Assembly (NCBI GenBank): GCA_001818365.1
Contig: MHKK01000009.1
Location: 1-13,566, forward strand
Reading direction: 5' to 3'
Source of the DNA: Candidatus Komeilibacteria bacterium RIFCSPHIGHO2_01_FULL_52_14
Lineage (GTDB): Bacteria > Patescibacteriota > Patescibacteriia > UBA1558 > 2-01-FULL-52-15
DNA length: 13,566 nt
In this document: piece after piece, positions 5,041 through 12,569 of the stretch
How the letters are laid out: every line of letters starts with the position of its first letter
Numbering within the stretch: the first letter of the stretch is position 1
Program-made: the position numbers and the translations under genes
Notes under the pieces: model-generated
What the model was told of the DNA's origin: nothing
Databases searched by the model: none
What the model saw: only the letters and a program-made list of their open reading frames with translations

Positions 5041-7538
5041 ACGACAACGTCCTCGACAGATTCACCTCGCACTTCAAAAAAATCCTTATCCAGGCGCAAA
5101 ATATCGCCTGGCAGGAGGAAAGTTCGGCTATTGAGCCGGTGCATCTTTTTGAGGCCATGCTCCAGCAGCAGGGCTGCATCGGCATTGAGATCATGCAAAA
5201 ACAGAATGTCTCGCTGAAAAACGTTTCATTTCGCTCCCCCGAACGCCTGAACATCAATCTGCGAACAACGCGAACCATGGACGTCTGGAATCTGCCGCAA
5301 CCCTCGGGAAGAAGCCAGAGGATCATCGAGATCGCGGTTAAAACGTCGTACGAGTACCGCCACCGCTACGTCGGCAGCGAACATCTGCTGATGGGCATTG
5401 TCCGCGTTCCCGACCCGAAGATCCGCACGATCTTCACGAACCACCAGGTCAATACGGTATCACTCATCGAGCAGCTCGAGGTGGTGCTGCGCGGCACGTC
5501 ACGCTTCAATAACATGAAGCCGGAGTCCCCCGACAAACACGAACACGATCACGACATCGACGCGCTCATGGACGAAGAGCAATCGGCCTCAACGCTGGAG
5601 CTTTTTACCACGAACCTGACGAACGAAAAAATTCAAAAGAACATCGACCCCGTCATCGGCAGAAAAAACGAGATCAACCGTCTGATCCAAATTCTCTCGC
5701 GGCGGACCAAGAACAACCCCATCCTGATCGGAGACCCCGGCGTGGGGAAAACCGCCATCATCGAAGGTCTTGCAAAAAAAATTCTGCAGGGAGACGTTCC
5801 GGATGTTCTGATGGACAAGCGCATCCTGACGCTCGATCTCTCGGCGGTCGTGGCGGGAACCATGTACCGCGGGGAATTTGAAAACCGCCTGAAGCAGATT
5901 ATCGACGAGGTTAAACAGGACGAGAGCGTCATTTTGTTCATCGACGAAATCCACAATATCATCGGTACCGGTTCAAGCTCCGGTTCACTTGATGCGGCAA
6001 ATATCCTGAAACCCGCGCTTGCCCGCGGACAACTGCGCTGCATCGGCGCAACGACCTATGAGGAGTATAAAAAGTACATTGAGACGGACAAGGCGCTTGA
6101 GCGGAGATTCCAGGTCATTATGGTGGACGAGGCGAACGAAAAGGAGACCATGGAAATTCTCCACGGCATCAAGGAAAATTACGAGAAGTTTCACAATGTT
6201 TCGATCACCGAGGACGCTCTCCGTGCTGCAATCTCCCTCTCACAGCGCTATATCCCCGACAAGAAGATGCCGGACAAGGCCATCGATCTTATCGATGAAG
6301 CCGCGTCGCAACTGAAGATCGGACAAAAATTCAGCGCTCAGACGCGGCGCATCAAAGAGCTGGAGCGTAATATCAAGGCGATTCAGGAGACGAAGCGCAC
6401 GTTCATTATGAACGAGAATTACACGCAGGCGCTGAACCTGAAAGACCAGGAGGATATTATCCTGCAGGAGCTGAACGACCTGAAGCAATTGAAAGCAAAA
6501 TCGAACGAGAAACCGTACGGCATTATCACCGATCACGACATCGCGGTCGTCGTTTCGCAGACGACCAATGTTCCGCTGGCCGAGATCATAGCGACCGAGC
6601 AGAAACAACTCGCAAAACTCGAGCAGTACTTGAGCAGGCACCTGTACGGCCAGCAGGAAGCGATCCGGCTCGTGGCGGAAGCGATCCGCCGGTCCCGCGC
6701 GGGCCTTTCCGACCCTCGCCGGCCCCTGGGATCGTTCATGTTTTTGGGGCCCTCGGGTGTGGGAAAGACCGAAATGGCCCGGCTGCTTTCGCGCTATCTG
6801 TTCAACCGCGAGGACGCGTTGATCCGGATCGACATGTCGGAATTCGCCGAGCGTTTTAACGTTTCCAAACTCATCGGCGCTCCGGCAGGCTACATCGGCT
6901 ACAAAGAAGGGAATATTCTCACCGATTCCGTCCGCAAAAAACCGTACAGCGTTGTGCTGTTCGATGAGATCGAAAAGGCGCATCCCGACGTATTCAACCT
7001 GCTGCTCCCCGTTCTTGAGGACGGCTACCTGACCGATGCAACCGGCAAACGCGTCAATTTCAAGAACACCATCATCATCATGACGTCGAACGTGGGCTTG
7101 CGCGAATTTACGATGCAGGCGCAGGTCGGTTTCGCGCTCGATGAAAACAAGCTGCTCTCCGATTTTGCCGCATTAAAAGATCAGATCAACAGGGCCCTGA
7201 AAGATCAATTCAGGCCAGAATTTCTCAACCGGCTCGACAGTATCGTTATTTTTCAGCCGCTCACAGAAACGATAGCCAAAAAAATCATTCTGCGCGAACT
7301 ACAATTGGTACAGCAGCGGCTTCTTTCGTCGCGGCAACTCGAAATGACGTTCGATCCAGCAGCGGTAACTGCGCTCGTCAAACACTTCCGACCACAGGAA
7401 GGCGCCCGGTCGCTCAAGCGCGCAGTCGAACACTATGTCGTAAACCCGCTTGCCGGCAATCTTATTTCGGGAGGGCTCGCGAAAAAACTGCCGATTCGCG
7501 TTACGGTTAAAAATTCGGAGATCGTTTTCGCCAAATAA
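5037..7538 (+). CDS. clpC: ClpC-type AAA+ unfoldase, ATP-dependent Clp protease ATPase subunit
   Basis: 833 residues with the complete ClpC plan. A Clp-N double repeat occupies about 1-150. The first AAA+ module has Walker A GDPGVGKT (232-239) and Walker B VILFIDE (298-304), with pore motif MYRGEF. A short UVR-like middle segment (about 437-485) replaces the long coiled-coil of ClpB. The second module has Walker A GPSGVGKT (571-578), Walker B VVLFDE (639-644) and RPEFLNRLD. A VGF tripeptide at 697-699 sits where ClpC proteins dock onto ClpP, so it likely feeds substrates to ClpP; no clpP gene is in the window. It uses ATP to unfold proteins for degradation. Start ATG 5037 lies within the htpX stop (ATGA). 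A perfect hairpin follows 12 bases after the stop. Confidence 0.96.
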   Translation: MNDNVLDRFTSHFKKILIQAQNIAWQEESSAIEPVHLFEAMLQQQGCIGIEIMQKQNVSLKNVSFRSPERLNINLRTTRTMDVWNLPQPSGRSQRIIEIAVKTSYEYRHRYVGSEHLLMGIVRVPDPKIRTIFTNHQVNTVSLIEQLEVVLRGTSRFNNMKPESPDKHEHDHDIDALMDEEQSASTLELFTTNLTNEKIQKNIDPVIGRKNEINRLIQILSRRTKNNPILIGDPGVGKTAIIEGLAKKILQGDVPDVLMDKRILTLDLSAVVAGTMYRGEFENRLKQIIDEVKQDESVILFIDEIHNIIGTGSSSGSLDAANILKPALARGQLRCIGATTYEEYKKYIETDKALERRFQVIMVDEANEKETMEILHGIKENYEKFHNVSITEDALRAAISLSQRYIPDKKMPDKAIDLIDEAASQLKIGQKFSAQTRRIKELERNIKAIQETKRTFIMNENYTQALNLKDQEDIILQELNDLKQLKAKSNEKPYGIITDHDIAVVVSQTTNVPLAEIIATEQKQLAKLEQYLSRHLYGQQEAIRLVAEAIRRSRAGLSDPRRPLGSFMFLGPSGVGKTEMARLLSRYLFNREDALIRIDMSEFAERFNVSKLIGAPAGYIGYKEGNILTDSVRKKPYSVVLFDEIEKAHPDVFNLLLPVLEDGYLTDATGKRVNFKNTIIIMTSNVGLREFTMQAQVGFALDENKLLSDFAALKDQINRALKDQFRPEFLNRLDSIVIFQPLTETIAKKIILRELQLVQQRLLSSRQLEMTFDPAAVTALVKHFRPQEGARSLKRAVEHYVVNPLAGNLISGGLAKKLPIRVTVKNSEIVFAK

Positions 7539-7550
7539 AAATTCTTATCG

Positions 7551-7579
7551 ATAAAACAGGGCTCCATGCCCTGTTTTAT
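7551..7579 (+). terminator. Perfect hairpin after clpC, overlapping the comF start
   Basis: ATAAAACAGGGC (7551-7562) and GCCCTGTTTTAT (7568-7579) form a 12-bp perfect stem with a 5-base loop. The GC-rich top and T-rich right arm fit an intrinsic terminator for the htpX-clpC transcript; on the opposite strand it also ends T-rich. The possible start codons of the next gene lie in the loop (7566) and at the end of the stem (7578). Confidence 0.6.
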
Positions 7580-8219
7580 GATCTTATCAGCACTGTTCGC
7601 ACCGCTCATTGATCTGTTCTTTCCGCTGTTCTGCGTTTCGTGCAAACGATACGGTGATGTTTTGTGCAACACGTGCGTTACCTCTTTTACGCTTGACGCG
7701 CCAAAAATAGTGCTCAATCCAGCGCCTTCTCTGCACGCGTGCATCATTGCTGCACGGTATGAGCGGACTCCGGTTTCAGCTGCCCTGCGGGCACTCAAAT
7801 ACGAGGGTGTAACGCTTCTCGTTCCCTGTCTTGCCAACGCGTTAAGGCGCTCGCTGGACGCATTTCCGCAGTCGTCAAACATCGTGGTGCCGGTACCGCT
7901 CCACTGGAGAAAAAAAGCGCTCCGCGGATTCAACCAGAGTTCGCTCATTGCACAATCACTGGCAAAAACTTCATCTCTGCAGGTCAGCGAGCTCCTTGTG
8001 CGAACACGCTATACGCCCTCCCAAACACGGCTGAAACGGGCGAAACGGCTCAAAAACATGACCGCTGCGTTCCGTTGCACGCAAAAAAGTCCTCGCGACG
8101 TTCTATTGCTGGACGACGTTACCACGACTTTCGCGACACTGGAAGATGCCGCCCGGGCCCTCAAAGCGGCGGGAGCGCGACGGGTAACGGCGCTCGTCGT
8201 TGCACACAGCAGGGATTAG
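7566..8219 (+). CDS. comF: ComF family phosphoribosyltransferase-like protein
   Basis: 217 residues from ATG 7566, or 213 from ATG 7578, which gives a more typical N-terminus (MILSALFAPLIDLFFP). Four cysteines, Cys23, Cys26, Cys34 and Cys37, form the N-terminal zinc ribbon seen in ComF/GntX proteins. The core has LKYEG, the VPVPLHWRKKALRGFNQS motif and the PRPP-loop signature at 180-192 (VLLLDDVTTTFAT). ComF works with the DNA-uptake machinery in naturally competent bacteria and may handle single-stranded DNA or help load recombination proteins. The usual loop reads DDVxTTGAT; here Phe189 replaces the glycine, so PRPP binding may be altered. The start lies in a strong hairpin, with AGGG (7558-7561) only four bases before ATG 7566. 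It ends in a 3-base overlap with the convergent gene on the other strand. Confidence 0.88.
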   Translation: MPCFMILSALFAPLIDLFFPLFCVSCKRYGDVLCNTCVTSFTLDAPKIVLNPAPSLHACIIAARYERTPVSAALRALKYEGVTLLVPCLANALRRSLDAFPQSSNIVVPVPLHWRKKALRGFNQSSLIAQSLAKTSSLQVSELLVRTRYTPSQTRLKRAKRLKNMTAAFRCTQKSPRDVLLLDDVTTTFATLEDAARALKAAGARRVTALVVAHSRD

Positions 8220-8938
8220 GTCGCGCGTTTCCACTCCTTGCTGAATGACCGCCGGAAAATACGCATCGAAAACCAGTTCAGAATCCACAGGCCGATAACG
8301 CGCGGGTAGCCCAATTTTCTGTACCTGCTCGGATCGTCGTAGACCGTAAGCTCCGGCAGAAATTTCACCTTTCCGATCTTCGAAAGCCGCATCATCATAT
8401 CGTGATCCTCTGCAGCGACTAATTTTTCATTGTAACCGCCTACTTTTTGAAAAGCACTATGCCGTATGATCTGCGTTTCACCTTTGCCCGATCCCCAGCC
8501 GAGTGCGTTGCTCGCCCGGATGAGCAGATTCACGGTTCCGTGCACAAGCCGGTCCGCGAAAGTCGCCACACCCGGATCGATGCTGACGCGGGGAACCGCC
8601 GCGACGACGGTCGTATCGGTAAAATGCCGGGTGATGGCCTGGAAAAACCCCGGCACGTCCGGAATACGCACACCGGCATCGACAAAAACCAGAACATCGC
8701 CCTGCGCAACGGCCGCTCCCCGGTTCCGGCCTTCACCGATGGTTTCCCGTTCCTGTTTCGTTTTCACCTCGACGCGATTCGTGATGGTCCGGGCATACTG
8801 AATCGTTCCGTCCGTCGACGCTCCGTCGGCAACAATTACTTCATACGATGCGGCTCCGCGCAGCGCGTCGTACTGCGGCAGCAGCCGTTTCATATTGGCA
8901 AGTTCGTTCTTTGTAGGAATAATGATGCTGAATTGCAT
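8216..8938 (-). CDS. GT2 family (GT-A fold) glycosyltransferase
   Basis: 240 residues. The N-terminus MQFSIIIPTKNE is the classic nucleotide-sugar binding strand of GT2 enzymes, followed by YEVIVADGASTDGT and IGEGRNRGAA. The metal-binding DxD position reads VFVDAGV (Asp87-Ala-Gly), so the second Asp is replaced. A later AEDHDMMMRL matches the ED catalytic region. A C-terminal basic amphipathic stretch (GLWILNWFSMRIFRRSFSK) may attach it to the membrane. It probably adds sugars to a cell-surface polysaccharide or lipid carrier; acceptor and donor cannot be read. I chose ATG 8938 because the conserved strand begins there; a longer frame to 9070 lies within the upstream gene. Only one base separates it from the upstream stop (TAG T ATG), implying coupled translation. 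It is the last gene of the leftward run. Confidence 0.9.
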   Translation of the reverse strand: MQFSIIIPTKNELANMKRLLPQYDALRGAASYEVIVADGASTDGTIQYARTITNRVEVKTKQERETIGEGRNRGAAVAQGDVLVFVDAGVRIPDVPGFFQAITRHFTDTTVVAAVPRVSIDPGVATFADRLVHGTVNLLIRASNALGWGSGKGETQIIRHSAFQKVGGYNEKLVAAEDHDMMMRLSKIGKVKFLPELTVYDDPSRYRKLGYPRVIGLWILNWFSMRIFRRSFSKEWKRAT

Positions 8939-8939
8939 A

Positions 8940-10160
8940 CTATTTCTTTTGCCCGTCCAGGAGCGGTATAAAAATTTCCTGTCGCATGCGCGAGACGATA
9001 TGCTCCCAGGAATACCGCTGAAAAACGATTTTTTTCGCCTGTACGACCAGTTTGTCACGTAGCGCCACATCGTCCGTGAGCCGCGTCACGCACGCCGCCA
9101 AACTTTCCGGGCTCTCGACATCGCAAAAAAGGCCGGTCGGCTCGTGTCCCGATGAAATCTTGGGATCAAACAAAAAATCGATGATCCCCCCGACAGGCGT
9201 TGCAATGACCGGAATACCAGCGGCCATGGCTTCGATAAAGGAGTTGCCCATGCCTTCGGATCGCGACGGCCGGACAAAAATATCCGATACCGCGAGATAC
9301 GCCGGCAACTCGCGCTGATTGATGTGCCCCAGGAATACGACGCGATCCTGCACGCCGAACTCTATCGCCGAGAGCTTCAGCTTCCAGTCATCGGGGCCTG
9401 CGCCCGCGACGAGCAGCCGAACCCGTTTCGGCAGCAGCGGCATCGCCTGAACGCAGATATCGACGGCGTTCTTATGAACCAGGCGCGAAGACGTGATTAA
9501 AAATACGTCGGTGTTCTTCTTATGCAGATGTTTGCGAAGCGAGGCGACCGTTTTTTCCGGCTGCGGTGCGCTGAAAAGCTCGAGATCGACGCCGTTCGGA
9601 ACGACAACCGGCGTTCCCGCATATCCTTCCGTTTTTGCAAAGGATGCAAGGAACGTCGAGATGGTATGCACCAAGTCCGCTTTTTTAAACAGCAGACGGA
9701 ACACGGGATAGAAGATACCGACACGCCTCCGGATATGCTCCGGCGGATCGCCTTCCTGCAGCGTCAGTAACAATCTCACTTCCGGAGCGCCGAGTTTAAA
9801 AAACAATGCCGCGAATCCCGCATAGTTTGCCATTATCGACCACACGGCGTCGTATTTTTTTCTGCGATGCAGGAACAAACCGTGCAACCAACCAAGCACT
9901 GGAAACAAATATTTATTGAGTGACAGGGGGAACCTATACAGATCCGCCACCACAGGAGACATTGAGGCAAATCCGACACGATAGATCGTCGTGTTCCCGA
10001 TGACTTCAACACGCGGCAAGCTCGAATCAAAGCGAAGCGTCACAATGTCAAAATCGATCTCCTCCGCCGGTATCCGCCGGACCAATTCCTGCAGGGCGCC
10101 CTCTGCCCCGCCGATAAACGGGGCGTAAGTCAGCGTATAGACCAGTATTCGTTTTGCCAT
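8940..10160 (-). CDS. GT4-type (GT-B fold) glycosyltransferase
   Basis: 406 residues with a two-domain GT-B layout. The acceptor domain starts with ILVYTLTYAPFIGGAEGALQ, where the GGAE turn is conserved. The linker contains VVVPNGVDLELF. The donor domain has ITSSRLVHKN, LLVAGAGPDD and RVVFLGHI, and the EX7E motif SEGMGNSFIEAM (Glu302 and Glu310), which binds the nucleotide sugar. AGIPVIATPVGG follows. Such enzymes retain anomeric configuration and build capsule, O-antigen-like or glycolipid chains at the cytoplasmic face of the membrane. It is paired with the GT2 gene one base downstream, suggesting the same glycan. A 79-base gap (10161-10239) separates it from the upstream gene; GAGAGGA about 11 bases before the ATG could serve as ribosome binding site. 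Confidence 0.93.
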   Translation of the reverse strand: MAKRILVYTLTYAPFIGGAEGALQELVRRIPAEEIDFDIVTLRFDSSLPRVEVIGNTTIYRVGFASMSPVVADLYRFPLSLNKYLFPVLGWLHGLFLHRRKKYDAVWSIMANYAGFAALFFKLGAPEVRLLLTLQEGDPPEHIRRRVGIFYPVFRLLFKKADLVHTISTFLASFAKTEGYAGTPVVVPNGVDLELFSAPQPEKTVASLRKHLHKKNTDVFLITSSRLVHKNAVDICVQAMPLLPKRVRLLVAGAGPDDWKLKLSAIEFGVQDRVVFLGHINQRELPAYLAVSDIFVRPSRSEGMGNSFIEAMAAGIPVIATPVGGIIDFLFDPKISSGHEPTGLFCDVESPESLAACVTRLTDDVALRDKLVVQAKKIVFQRYSWEHIVSRMRQEIFIPLLDGQKK

Positions 10161-10239
10161 AGTCGAAAACGTCCTCTCTTATGCTACCTAATCGAGAAGA
10201 TTTATACAAAGCCGTTGATTCGGCGGGGAGTCGAAGCTC

Positions 10240-10893
10240 TTATGTTTCCAAAAACTCGTGGGGTGCCAGCGGACGAAACTCGATGCCTGCCTCCTCAAAC
10301 TGCGGGTGGCACATATTGTCGTACATGCGCTGCAGCATGAAATTCCTGATGATACCGTCGTGTATGGGGATCACCGTGCGCGGCTGCAATTTTTTGGCGT
10401 ACGCGAGAGCGTCGATCAGCCGCAGCCACGGGCCCGCAATCGGAAGCAAGAGTATCGGATACCTCTTGTCCGGATACGCCTCTATAGAATCCCCGGGATG
10501 GAACACGGTCCCGTCGATAGAATAGGCCAGATTATAAGGAACGGCTGCGGGTATCGGGCCATGCGGCGCCTGAAATGCCTGTATCGTGAACCCCGCCGCC
10601 TGCAGCCCTGTAAGCGCCTCTATCGGCTCATAAGGGATCGATGCTCTCCTTAGCTCCGCACCAACCTCTTGATGCGTAATAATAACCGGGTTCGCGAGCT
10701 GCATCAAGGCACGTAGCACCACAGGGTCATAATGATCAAGATGCTTATGCGTGAGTAAAATGGCATCAACGGCACCGATATCCTCTACGCTCAGCTTTCC
10801 CTCGCTTAACGCGAGCGAGCCCGGATCAATCAGCAGCCGTTTGCCGTCTTTCTCGATACCGATGCACGAATGATAGTATTTTTGTATCTTCAT
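10240..10893 (-). CDS. Metallo-beta-lactamase fold hydrolase, UlaG-like
   Basis: 217 residues. The dinuclear metal site is visible: THKHLDH at 48-54 (His49, His51, Asp53, His54), then HPGDS and the late IPIHDG. The N-terminus (KIQKYYHSCIGIEKDGKRLLIDPG) is the start of the COG2220 branch, which includes UlaG, the L-ascorbate-6-phosphate lactonase, and many uncharacterised hydrolases. It is probably a cytoplasmic metal-dependent hydrolase; the substrate cannot be predicted and a sugar-lactone role is only an analogy. It starts 16 bases after the lipoprotein hydrolase stop and likely shares its transcript. No Shine-Dalgarno is obvious before ATG 10893. Confidence 0.88.
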   Translation of the reverse strand: MKIQKYYHSCIGIEKDGKRLLIDPGSLALSEGKLSVEDIGAVDAILLTHKHLDHYDPVVLRALMQLANPVIITHQEVGAELRRASIPYEPIEALTGLQAAGFTIQAFQAPHGPIPAAVPYNLAYSIDGTVFHPGDSIEAYPDKRYPILLLPIAGPWLRLIDALAYAKKLQPRTVIPIHDGIIRNFMLQRMYDNMCHPQFEEAGIEFRPLAPHEFLET

Positions 10894-10909
10894 AGCAGTT
10901 GACTCAAGG

Positions 10910-11944
10910 TTACTGCGCTTTCACCTGTGTGTCAAAAAAATCAACGGTGCGCTGCATGACGAGTGGCCACGCATTAATGAATTCATGCGGCTCTCCGTCG
11001 TAGACGTACAGCTGATGCTCGGCGCCTGTGCGCTCGAGCGCGTCGTCAAGCTTTTGAGACCATGCAAGCGGAACCGATTGATCGGCGGTTCCGTGGTGAA
11101 TCTGGACAGGTGCCACAACGCGATCCAAGAAATTGATCGGCGAGACATTGTCCCAAAACGAGGGATTGCTTTCGGGCGTTCCGTGTTCCCGAATAATTAC
11201 ATCGGCGATCTCCGCGCGTCTCTGTACCCACTTCTCAAAATTATCGCGATACTGACTGCTCACCGGCGCGAACAAGACGAAGGCTTTTACCAGATCGGGC
11301 TTGGCCACCATCACGTTCTGCGCGATCCCGCCGCCCATCGAATGTCCCAGCATACCGATCCGTTCCGGGTCGACAAACGAAAAACCGGAATTCTTCACGG
11401 CAAGCACCGCATTGATGACGTCCTCCGTATAACTGAAGCGCAGCGAGTACTCGTCGTCGGGGTCCTTATCGGAGTCGGCGTGATTGCGGTAATCGGGGTG
11501 GAGCACCACATACCCGCGACGGGCAAGATAATCCTGTTCACGCTTTAACCCGCGGCCATTGGTATACACCGCTGTATCGATATGCCCGTGATTCAAAATA
11601 AGCACCGGAAACGGACCTTTGCCCGTCGGCACATTCATAATGCCTGAAATTTTAAACCTGCCGGAGTTGTATGTACTATAGTAGCGCGTGTACGCGCTAT
11701 TGCCGGCAAGCACCTTGCCCAGGGTCAAACTATTGCCATCCAATTCCTTTTCAGCCAGTGCAGGAAGGGAAATGCTATCTGGCTCGACCTGTGGCTCTCC
11801 GGCCAGATCTCCTGCTTGTGCGGAAGGAGACGCGGCTTTCTCGGAGGGCAGCGAGGTGCTTGCCCGGCGGGGCACCTGAACACAGCCGCTCGCAACAAAA
11901 ACCAGCGTGATAAAAATAATGACGCGTTTGAAGGATGCTATCAT
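10910..11944 (-). CDS. Lipoprotein alpha/beta hydrolase (S9/dienelactone-hydrolase-like)
   Basis: 344 residues. The N-terminus (KR, then VIIFITLVFVASGC) ends in a lipobox-like ASGC, so Cys21 is probably lipidated and the enzyme anchored outside the cytoplasmic membrane. A Ser/Pro/Ala/Glu-rich linker runs to about residue 75. The catalytic domain holds VLILNHGH (oxyanion region), the nucleophile elbow GHSMGG with Ser202, Asp288 in HGTADQSVP, and His320 in DGEPHEF. This completes a Ser-Asp-His triad. The order fits prolyl-oligopeptidase-like or dienelactone-hydrolase-like esterases; it may act on esters or peptides at the cell surface, and the substrate is unknown. It starts 24 bases after the small membrane protein gene and precedes the metallo-beta-lactamase gene by 16, suggesting one transcript. 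Confidence 0.9.
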   Translation of the reverse strand: MIASFKRVIIFITLVFVASGCVQVPRRASTSLPSEKAASPSAQAGDLAGEPQVEPDSISLPALAEKELDGNSLTLGKVLAGNSAYTRYYSTYNSGRFKISGIMNVPTGKGPFPVLILNHGHIDTAVYTNGRGLKREQDYLARRGYVVLHPDYRNHADSDKDPDDEYSLRFSYTEDVINAVLAVKNSGFSFVDPERIGMLGHSMGGGIAQNVMVAKPDLVKAFVLFAPVSSQYRDNFEKWVQRRAEIADVIIREHGTPESNPSFWDNVSPINFLDRVVAPVQIHHGTADQSVPLAWSQKLDDALERTGAEHQLYVYDGEPHEFINAWPLVMQRTVDFFDTQVKAQ

Positions 11945-11968
11945 GCGCTCGCAGGAGAATTCGTCACG

Positions 11969-12286
11969 TCAGAAAAGAACTTGCGTCGTGAGCAGAAGCA
12001 ACGTAAAGAGAGTCAGCCATCCGAGCGTCAGCGAAAAAAGCGTCACCGCCTCGCTCCGGCGGTCACTTAAGTACCACAGCACCGGCCGTCCCAGCACCAG
12101 CGTTCCGGTGATTGCGGCCGAGAGAACAAACAACATGAGAAACGCGATCGGCGCAAGAACCGTTTGCATTCTGTCGAAAATCATTTGCCCGTTATACAGA
12201 AGCCAACCGATCACGGCAACGTAGGCCGCGGTCGCGATTGCCTGCAGGAAACTCATTACGAGCAGATTCTTTTTTGCCTGAAACAT
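11969..12286 (-). CDS. Small integral membrane protein, three predicted helices
   Basis: 105 residues from ATG 12286. A short amphipathic start (MFQAKKN) precedes three hydrophobic spans at about 9-32, 41-66 and 80-104. Short loops hold an NGQMIFDRMQ turn and a basic/acidic YLSDRRSEA loop. No family motif is recognised; it could be an accessory membrane subunit. It is the first gene of the leftward run, 24 bases before the lipoprotein hydrolase. An in-frame TTG at 12319 would add 11 residues of low hydrophobicity, and I prefer the ATG. TACTATTAT only 4-12 bases before the ATG looks like a -10 region, which would imply an almost leaderless transcript if functional; this is weak. Confidence 0.72.
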   Translation of the reverse strand: MFQAKKNLLVMSFLQAIATAAYVAVIGWLLYNGQMIFDRMQTVLAPIAFLMLFVLSAAITGTLVLGRPVLWYLSDRRSEAVTLFSLTLGWLTLFTLLLLTTQVLF

Positions 12287-12440
12287 ACGATAATAGTATC
12301 TAGTAGTCAGTATGCCCAATCTATGACAATTTTGCCAGAGCCATGAATTTTTAGCTCACACAGTTACGGTATCATGGCAAACAAAAAAATGTCTAACGAT
12401 ACGTCAGGGATTTAAAAATTGCCCGTCTCCCCTTCGTCCC

Positions 12441-12462
12441 CAACTTCGTTAAAGCTTCGTTG
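12441..12462 (+). repeat. CTTCG double-loop hairpin, copy 1
   Basis: CAAC-TTC-G-TTAAAG-C-TTC-GTTG: a 4-bp outer stem, a symmetric TTC/TTC internal loop, an inner G-C pair and a 6-base loop. It shares the architecture and the core TAAAGCTTCG with copy 2 at 13386-13414. The outer stem has changed on both sides, and pairing is kept. Confidence 0.45.
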
Positions 12463-12502
12463 AGCACGTTTGGCGACAAATTTTTTCCGAAGTCATAAAC
12501 AA

Positions 12503-12530
12503 CGCCGCCTCACTTTTGGGTGAGGCGGCG
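12503..12530 (-). terminator. Intrinsic terminator-like hairpin after the cupin gene
   Basis: CGCCGCCTCAC (12503-12513) and GTGAGGCGGCG (12520-12530) make an 11-bp perfect GC-rich stem with a 6-base loop. In the leftward direction it is followed by GTTGTTTATG, moderately T-rich. It lies 40 bases after the cupin stop. The plus-strand flank is not T-rich. Confidence 0.6.
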
Positions 12531-12569
12531 TATAGTTAAAAGCCCACCGGCTTCAGCCGGCCCGGCTCA

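Larger units (their letters stand above)
12320..12569. other. Non-coding, hairpin-rich interval with an ORF remnant
   Basis: No convincing gene is present. Read leftward, 12509-12393 is an open stretch without a start codon (ends KGRRAIFKSLTYR then TAG). It looks like the tail of a lost gene or a spread repeat. It contains a CTTCG double-loop hairpin at 12441-12462. The terminator of the cupin gene (12503-12530) and a short palindrome CCGGC-TTCA-GCCGG (12547-12560) lie to its right. A 13-codon plus-strand frame at 12374-12415 has no ribosome site. Confidence 0.45.

Noticed and set aside
6240..6983. 247-codon open frame antisense to clpC
   Set aside because: It is a shadow of the highly conserved clpC reading frame, with no ribosome site and no recognisable motif.
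8939..9070. Longer start for the GT2 gene at 9070
   Set aside because: The extra residues overlap the GT4 gene, are not GT2-like, and the conserved first strand begins at ATG 8938.
12374..12415. 13-codon small ORF beginning MANKKMSN
   Set aside because: There is no ribosome binding site or promoter, it is very short, and it overlaps the opposite-strand remnant; it is most likely chance.
12441..12470. Possible integron attC site, since GTTGAGC fits GTTRRRY and lies next to a CAAC/GTTG stem
   Set aside because: The stem is only 22 bases long, the opposite box lacks the required purine, and no integrase or cassette array is present.
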